Shown piece by piece: positions 5,873 through 6,726 of a stretch of 6,726 nt of DNA (positions are counted from its first letter, which is position 1; each line of letters starts with the position of its first letter). The DNA lies in contig DASTHS010000072.1 in NCBI GenBank assembly GCA_035718085.1, forward strand, positions 1 to 6,726, in the 5' to 3' direction. Under the pieces are notes generated by a model, which worked only from the letters and a program-made list of their open reading frames with translations, ran no database searches and was not told where the DNA came from. The DNA is from DASTHS01 sp035718085 (GTDB taxonomy: Bacteria > Actinomycetota > Acidimicrobiia > Acidimicrobiales > Palsa-688). Made by a program: the position numbers and the translations under genes.

Positions 5873-6716
5873 GCCCGGGGTGCGCACGCCGCGGTGGTGG
5901 CCCCTCGGGCTCGCCGGCTGCGCGGGCGCGGTCGTCGCCTCCCGCACCGGGCCGGTGGGCCTCGCCGTGGTGGCCGACGCCGCCCTCGTGGTCGTCGCCG
6001 CCGTCAACGCCCGCCTGCTCGGCACCGTGGCCGTGGCCGTCGGTCTCACCGCCAACGCCGCCGTCATCGTGGCCGACGGGGGGATGCCGGTAGCAGTGCC
6101 GGCAGCCGTGGCGGTGGGTGAGGTCAACCCCGGGCTGCTCCGCGGCACCGACCTCGGTCCGTTGCACCACCTCGAGCGTCGGGGCGACGCGTTGACCGCC
6201 CTCGACGACCGCATCGCCGTGACCCCGCTCGGTGCGGTCGTCTCGCCGGGCGACCTCGTGCTGTGGGCGGGGGTGGCCGGGGCGGCGGCGGCGTGGGCGC
6301 GGCCCCGCCGCCGGGCGCACCTAGGCGCTGCGCAGGTCGACCAGGCGACGCTCGGCGACCACGCCGGGCTCGGCGGAGATCGTGCGGTTCAGCGCGTCGA
6401 GCACGGCCCGGGCCACGGCCTCCTCGAGCCAGCGGCCGCCGGCGAGGCCGCGGCGCACCACGCCCAAGTGGGTGTGGCGGAGCAGGGCGATGACCCCGCC
6501 GCCGAGCTCATCCGGCAGGAGGTGCACCGCGCTCGGTTCGAATGGCACCGGCAGGCCGAGTTCCCCCAGCCCTCCCACCACCGAAGCGGCCACGCCGAGG
6601 CCGTCGCCGGGCGGGGCGTCGACGACGACGCGGCGGGTGCCGAGGGCGAGGTGCACCTCGACGCGCCGGCCGCCGGGGGTGGCGGTCACCCCGAGCAACT
6701 GCACGCGGGCACCTGA
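5871..6716 (+). CDS. DUF5317-like membrane protein, with an out-of-family antisense extension after residue 150
   Basis: Residues 1-150 resemble the DUF5317 family of small actinobacterial and firmicute membrane proteins of unknown function. There are hydrophobic stretches at about 10-22, 29-48 and 50-68, then the family hallmark DGGMPVAVPAA (69-79), a loop with LHHLERRGDALTALDDRIAV (98-117), PLGAVVSPGDLVLW (119-132), a last helix (128-141) and a basic end (RPRRRAH, 144-150). Family members normally stop about here. In this sequence the frame stays open for another 131 codons to a TGA at 6714-6716. That extension is rich in His, Gln, Gly and Asp and is exactly codon-aligned antisense to the minus-strand gene at 6722-6321, so it is probably not native protein. 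A TAG one base out of frame at 6322-6324 is the likely ancestral stop. The start may be GTG 5871 or GTG 5880. The gene is divergent from ccdA; a functional link to heme handling is not shown. Confidence 0.65.
   Translation: MPGVRTPRWWPLGLAGCAGAVVASRTGPVGLAVVADAALVVVAAVNARLLGTVAVAVGLTANAAVIVADGGMPVAVPAAVAVGEVNPGLLRGTDLGPLHHLERRGDALTALDDRIAVTPLGAVVSPGDLVLWAGVAGAAAAWARPRRRAHLGAAQVDQATLGDHAGLGGDRAVQRVEHGPGHGLLEPAAAGEAAAHHAQVGVAEQGDDPAAELIRQEVHRARFEWHRQAEFPQPSHHRSGHAEAVAGRGVDDDAAGAEGEVHLDAPAAGGGGHPEQLHAGT
6321..6324. other. CTAG tail-to-tail junction holding stop codons on both strands
   Basis: The palindrome CTAG (inside CCTAGG) contains the TAG stop of the minus-strand gene (6323-6321). It also contains a plus-strand TAG (6322-6324) that directly follows the end of the DUF5317-like domain but is one base out of its frame. 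Convergent genes sharing CTAG are common in compact genomes, so this is probably the original end of both genes. There is no room for a terminator between them. Confidence 0.5.
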
Positions 6717-6722
6717 GGCCAC
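6321..6722 (-). CDS. Conserved-looking hypothetical protein, soluble, function unknown
   Basis: The frame gives 133 residues from a GTG at 6722-6720, four bases from the right edge. No stop lies upstream within the window, so the true start may be outside it. I do not recognise the family. The codons have the strong G/C third-position bias of the neighbouring ccm genes, while the opposite strand reads as compositional junk, so this is the real gene in the region. The protein has no membrane segment or signal peptide. It alternates likely strands (VQLLGVTA 7-14, RRVEVHLAL 19-27, RRVVVDAP 30-37) with likely helices (GLGVAASVVGGLGELG 41-56, WLEEAVARAVLDALNR 98-113), a compact alpha/beta pattern that could fit a small ligand-binding or assembly domain. 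There are no cysteines and no obvious catalytic motif. It is transcribed in the same direction as the ccm cluster but is separated from it by the plus-strand gene, so it is probably not in that operon. Confidence 0.75.
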   Translation of the reverse strand: MASGARVQLLGVTATPGGRRVEVHLALGTRRVVVDAPPGDGLGVAASVVGGLGELGLPVPFEPSAVHLLPDELGGGVIALLRHTHLGVVRRGLAGGRWLEEAVARAVLDALNRTISAEPGVVAERRLVDLRSA

Positions 6723-6726
6723 CGGG

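Noticed and set aside
5108..6320. Minus-strand frames 5108-6214 and 5709-6320, opposite the DUF5317-like gene and overlapping ccdA
   Set aside because: They are rich in Arg, Gly, Thr and His with no motif. The DUF5317 hallmarks on the plus strand and the CcdA cysteine motifs in the other minus frame identify the real genes.
1..6726. tRNA, rRNA, CRISPR array, insertion sequence, phage or riboswitch
   Set aside because: I found no cloverleaf, direct-repeat array, transposase motif, terminal inverted repeat pair or leader long enough for a riboswitch. Almost every base is in a recognised or plausible gene.

Overview
The window is very GC-rich DNA (well over 70% by eye), with codon third positions almost all G or C. 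It is packed with genes. The base composition, the DUF5317-type membrane protein and the run of GTG starts suggest an actinobacterium, most likely a member of the Acidimicrobiia. That placement is an inference from style and content; no marker gene here proves it.

Nearly the whole window is one minus-strand cluster for cytochrome c biogenesis by System I (Ccm). In transcription order (right to left) it holds ccdA (5829-5065), ccmA (5007-4249), ccmB (4259-3591), ccmC (3594-2806), ccmD (2809-2687), ccmE (2693-2208), ccmF (2211-184), and the first 62 codons of a membrane-anchored thioredoxin-like protein of the CcmG/DsbE/TlpA type (187 to beyond the left edge). From ccmA on, every gene overlaps the next by 4 to 11 bases, four of the junctions being ATGA or GTGA, so translation is probably coupled. 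The genes cover the whole heme path: CcmA/CcmB (ABC transporter) with CcmC/CcmD load heme onto the CcmE chaperone; CcmF takes heme from holo-CcmE and attaches it to apocytochrome; CcdA carries electrons across the membrane to keep the CcmG-like protein, and through it the CXXCH cysteines, reduced. No CcmH is visible; it could lie beyond the left edge.

On the right, a plus-strand gene for a small DUF5317-like membrane protein starts about 40-50 bases from ccdA and is divergent from it. Its recognisable protein ends at about 6320, but the reading frame has no stop there. It runs on to 6716, fully antisense to a convincing minus-strand gene of unknown function (6722-6321). A TAG sits one base out of frame at 6322-6324, within a CTAG that also holds the stop of the minus-strand gene. 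This looks like a single-base frameshift or sequence error at a tail-to-tail CTAG junction, or a recent stop loss.

I see no tRNA, rRNA, CRISPR array, insertion sequence, or gene-free stretch longer than about 60 bases. The core of the window is a known system. The points worth a second look are its presence in what looks like actinobacterial DNA, the missing stop, the low-complexity tails on CcmA and CcmF, and a palindrome at the ccmA start.
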